DNA from: Candidatus Poribacteria bacterium
Lineage (GTDB): Bacteria > Poribacteria > WGA-4E > WGA-3G
Assembly (NCBI GenBank): GCA_028821605.1
Contig: JAPPFM010000007.1
Coordinates: 62,001 to 126,000 of the forward strand
Direction: 5' to 3'
DNA length: 64,000 nucleotides
Part shown: positions 61,793 through 64,000 of the stretch, piece after piece
How positions within the stretch are numbered: position 1 is the stretch's first letter
How the letters are laid out: every line of letters begins with the position of its first letter
Position numbers and translations under genes: made by a program
Notes under the pieces: model-generated
Databases searched by the model: none
Seen by the model: only the letters and a program-made list of their open reading frames with translations
Told to the model about the DNA's origin: nothing

Positions 61793-62821
61793 TTAGTTTT
61801 TCTTTATCTCACCCCAGAGCGTCGTCAACTTCCTGCGTGGTGAAACCGCCAACGCCCCTTCAATCCAATCGGGCCAGTTCTCATCACTTGTCTCCCGTGT
61901 CAACCGTCGTAATCCACGCGTCCCAAACGTATAGCGATAGAGGTTATAATTCGAGTTGGGTTTATCCAACCGTTTCAGTGCGAAAAGGACAGCACGGTCG
62001 TTTTCCATCCAACTCGCGCCTGCGATAAGAAAATTGTTGCCGAGTCGGTCATTAATATCGGTTATTTCCTGTTTCGTACCACCGATTCGTTGAACAATGA
62101 GCTGCAGGACATCACCCTCTTTAAACCATTTCGATTCATAAAAGAGGATGCGTTGCCCGTCTGCCGACCAACGCGGAAAGTACCTCAAAGTAGTTGGACC
62201 ATCAAGTGGCGGATCTCGGAGAATAGGGCGTTGGTGCTGCCCATCCGCATCCATGACATAGATCGTTTTCGGAGCGATTCCGTTAACTCGGATAAACCGC
62301 TCAAAAGTCATCTGTGTGCCATCGGGTGACCAATCTGGCGCAGCGGACCCTACATCATCTGCGGCACCTGTTAACTGTGTGACAGCACCCGTCGCCACTT
62401 CCATGACGAACACCTCCCATGCTCCACTGCGGGTACTCGAAAAAGCGATGTATTGTCCATCAGGAGACCAGGACGGACCCGTATCGAGGACATTGTTATG
62501 GGTGAGGCGTTTCGGGGCTGTGCCGTCTGCGTTCATAATAAACACCTCTGCCGTGGTTTGGCTTTTCGTCTTGTCCATGAATCGGGTAAACGTGATTCTT
62601 TTGCCATCGGGCGACCACCGAGGATAACGGTGTGTTGCTTGCGTGCTGTGTGTGAGCCTGCGTCTACGGGATCCGTCATCCGCCATGACGTAAATATCAC
62701 CATCAACACAAAACACGATCTTCGCGTCAACAGAAACTGTCGTACCAGCCAACAAAAGCAGACAGCAAGTGAAGAAAAAACTTATTGTGCGTGAGCGCAA
62801 AGCGTTGTTTTCATAGTTCAT
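61793..62821 (-). CDS. TolB-like PD40 beta-propeller protein
   Basis: The 342-residue protein has a signal peptide (FFFTCCLLLLAGTTVSVDA, about 15-33) and a series of TolB-type PD40 blades with the phrases RYPRWSPDGKRITF, GPSWSPDGQYIAFSS and AAPDWSPDGTQMTF, about 40 residues apart. Such propellers act in the periplasm as binding scaffolds. AGGAGGT precedes the ATG. A near-consensus sigma54 promoter lies 46 bases upstream, making it a candidate target of one of the sigma54 activators. Substrate unknown. Confidence 0.88.
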   Translation of the reverse strand: MNYENNALRSRTISFFFTCCLLLLAGTTVSVDAKIVFCVDGDIYVMADDGSRRRRLTHSTQATHRYPRWSPDGKRITFTRFMDKTKSQTTAEVFIMNADGTAPKRLTHNNVLDTGPSWSPDGQYIAFSSTRSGAWEVFVMEVATGAVTQLTGAADDVGSAAPDWSPDGTQMTFERFIRVNGIAPKTIYVMDADGQHQRPILRDPPLDGPTTLRYFPRWSADGQRILFYESKWFKEGDVLQLIVQRIGGTKQEITDINDRLGNNFLIAGASWMENDRAVLFALKRLDKPNSNYNLYRYTFGTRGLRRLTRETSDENWPDWIEGALAVSPRRKLTTLWGEIKKN

Positions 62822-62866
62822 CTGTTGGTACCTCCTGTGAGGCGTTACAACCTTTATTTAGCATTT

Positions 62867-62883
62867 AGCAAGTTCTGTGCCAA
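62867..62883 (-). promoter_or_regulatory. Sigma54 (-24/-12) promoter of the PD40 gene
   Basis: On the minus strand TTGGCACAGAACTTGCT: TGGCACA, 4-nt spacer, TTGCT. The invariant GG and GC are separated by 10 bases as required. Transcription would start near 62856, giving a leader of about 35 nt with AGGAGGT. Confidence 0.7.
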
Positions 62884-63039
62884 TCTAATAATGCTATACT
62901 GGAGGCATTTCCTATAAAATCCAGGGAGGGCACTGCACAAAATAGGGCATTCTTTAAACTCGATTGCACGAAATGGGGCGTACTTGATAAATTAAAGTCA
63001 ATCTGTCCAGACGAGATGATTTTCAAGTCTCGTAGGTGT

Positions 63040-63072
63040 TTTTGCTTGGTGTTTTTGCTTGGGTGTTTCTGC
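63040..63072. repeat. TTTTTGCTTGG repeat, tandem copies
   Basis: GTGTTTTTGCTTGG occurs twice in a row (63038-63067) followed by GTGTTTCTGCGG. It lies in the 655-base gap 62822-63476, in which I see no gene; open frames there are not supported by codon pattern or ribosome binding sites. Confidence 0.5.
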
Positions 63073-63365
63073 GGATTTCCCTTAGGTTGAATGACGTTGA
63101 GAAGTCGGATGTTGATATGCCAAACACACCTGAAAACGAATATCCCACCATATCTATTCATGAACGCAGTGAAACCCAACTTTACACTTCTTGAATCCAA
63201 TAAATCCTACTTCAGACAAATGCTTCGTCAAAAACTTTACACACCCAATTTTTTCTTTGCTCTTGACAACGCCGCCGAATCCAACTACAATATATATAGC
63301 CAAGCACAAAAACAGGGGAATAGTTCCTCAATAAACGCAACCCGTACAATCGCTGGCGAGGGAGT

Positions 63366-63430
63366 TTTGCTTGGGATGTTTTGCCTGGGTATTTCTGCGT
63401 ATTGCTTGGGTATTTCTGCGTATTTCTGCT
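63366..63430. repeat. TTGCTTGGGTATTTCTGCG tandem repeat
   Basis: TTGCTTGGG, TTGCCTGGGTATTTCTGCGT and ATTGCTTGGGTATTTCTGCG follow each other with a period of about 22 bases. Further copies lie at 63040 and 61617. Confidence 0.6.
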
Positions 63431-63476
63431 AATATCCTCGCCTTCCCGCAATGTCCAATTTCTTTAGGAGGTAGAA

Positions 63477-63701
63477 ATGTTAGATAATATTGGAAATGTA
63501 GCCGGTGCTATATGGCACTATCTCGAAATTAACAACGAAGCCAGCGTTACGAAATTAACACGCGAAATCGGTGAAAACCAACGTACAGTGCTGATGGGTG
63601 TCGGTTGGCTCGCCCGCGAAGGAAAATTAGATTTTGAAAAACGAAAACAGGGCATCTATGTCACACTAAAAACACAACAATTGGACGCAGAAGTCGCATA
63701 G
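63477..63701 (+). CDS. Winged helix-turn-helix protein (DUF2582-like)
   Basis: The 74-residue protein matches the small DUF2582 wHTH family: NVAGAIWHYLEINNEASVTK (residues 7-26), the recognition-helix region NQRTVLMGVGWLAREGKL (about 34-51) and a wing GIYVTL. It probably binds DNA as a dimer. AGGAGG precedes the ATG. The glucan phosphorylase gene begins 24 bases after its stop, so it may regulate it. Confidence 0.88.
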   Translation: MLDNIGNVAGAIWHYLEINNEASVTKLTREIGENQRTVLMGVGWLAREGKLDFEKRKQGIYVTLKTQQLDAEVA

Positions 63702-63724
63702 ATTTCGGAAGGAGAACGGATTAG

Positions 63725-64000
63725 ATGAAGCCACTTCGTCAGTTAACAGTGGTGCCGACATTACCCTCAAATCTTGAACCTCTGCGTGAACTTGCCTTAA
63801 ATCTCTGGTGGACCTGGGATCGTGAAGCTCTGGGTTTATTTCGTCATCTTGATACCGCATTGTGGGAAAAAACGTATCACAATCCGGTCGCGATGCTCGG
63901 GCAAATCTCCCAAGAACATTTGGACACTGCCGCAAAAGACAGCGTGTTCCTTGCACGCCTTGAAGTCATCCACAAAAAATTTAAAGAATACCATAACACC
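63725..64000 (+). CDS. glgP: Alpha-glucan phosphorylase, N-terminal part (runs off the window)
   Basis: The gene starts after GGAAGGAG and reads KPLRQLTVVPTLPSNLEPLR, then LALNLWWTWDREALGLFR, which is the DUF3417 N-terminal domain of the short glycogen/starch phosphorylase family. Ninety-two codons are visible with no stop to base 64000. The full enzyme would release glucose-1-phosphate from glycogen. It forms a functional group with glgB and the synthase-like gene. The catalytic part is beyond the window. Confidence 0.9.
   Translation, partial: MKPLRQLTVVPTLPSNLEPLRELALNLWWTWDREALGLFRHLDTALWEKTYHNPVAMLGQISQEHLDTAAKDSVFLARLEVIHKKFKEYHNT

Noticed and set aside
62865-63432. Open frames of about 110 codons on both strands in the gap before the wHTH gene
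   Set aside because: No ribosome binding sites, low-complexity repeat content and no recognisable protein pattern.

Overview
The window reads as a chromosomal segment of a Gram-negative, probably marine or sponge-associated bacterium. Gene content is closest to what I know of Candidatus Poribacteria: WD40 and TPR proteins, a D-aminoacylase, two xylose-isomerase-like TIM barrels, a phytanoyl-CoA dioxygenase, a DUF6785-type membrane protein and many short intergenic repeats. This assignment is inference from gene content; there is no rRNA in the window. Signal peptides, a lipoprotein, a Lol-type exporter and a predicted beta-barrel indicate an outer membrane.

Layout. 1-2.4 kb: edge of a lipoprotein gene, a WD40 protein and a 61-residue secreted peptide behind a clear sigma70 promoter and a roughly 220-nt structured leader; then a 167-bp inverted-repeat element. 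2.4-8.2 kb: M24 peptidase, tRNA-Leu(CAA), a TIM-barrel isomerase, a zinc-ribbon protein, hflX, then smpB and tmRNA side by side. 8.2-14 kb: PH-like protein, NfeD/YqiJ-like protein with an Asp-Ala-Asp repeat, flotillin, a DUF151 nuclease and a D-aminoacylase. 14-16.2 kb: two DNA methyltransferases of different classes. 16.2-21.4 kb: a Gld-type ABC system (ATPase, permease, GldG-like, DUF4340) and a SIMPL lipoprotein. 21.5-24.5 kb: a DUF6785-like membrane protein flanked by two copies of a 119-bp MITE, and a frameshifted dnaN remnant. 24.6-31 kb: an STT3-like oligosaccharyltransferase, two related helical proteins, a Cys-rich secreted protein and a sigma54 activator. 31-37.4 kb: metabolic genes including nadC, a PlsC-like acyltransferase and a ManA-like isomerase.

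37.6-47 kb is the most unusual region. It is a minus-strand set: an Eco57I-type methylase/type IIG gene with one frameshift, a 1366-residue protein that fuses 27 TPR units to a TaqI-like DNA target-recognition domain, and an SMC/RecF-like ATPase whose start overlaps the TPR stop by 7 nt. I infer a candidate defence locus in which a TPR scaffold has replaced the methylase part of a type IIG enzyme.

47-52.7 kb: a LolA-like carrier, two FtsX-type permeases, a LolD-like ATPase and an outer-membrane protein, which together look like one envelope export pathway. 52.9-56.3 kb: a second sigma54-type activator (with GAFTSA in place of GAFTGA), a membrane-anchored unknown and a secreted ZU5/FlgD-like protein. 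56.3-64 kb: glycogen metabolism (branching enzyme, glycogen-synthase-like transferase and the start of a glucan phosphorylase), with a PhyH oxygenase, a small wHTH protein and a TolB-like propeller protein behind a near-consensus sigma54 promoter.

Regulatory features visible in the bases: several strong sigma70 promoters (17-nt spacers), two genes that look leaderless (smpB, glgB), a sigma54 promoter, a 20-bp perfect palindrome, and at least five families of dispersed intergenic repeats, one of which lies in frame inside a coding sequence.
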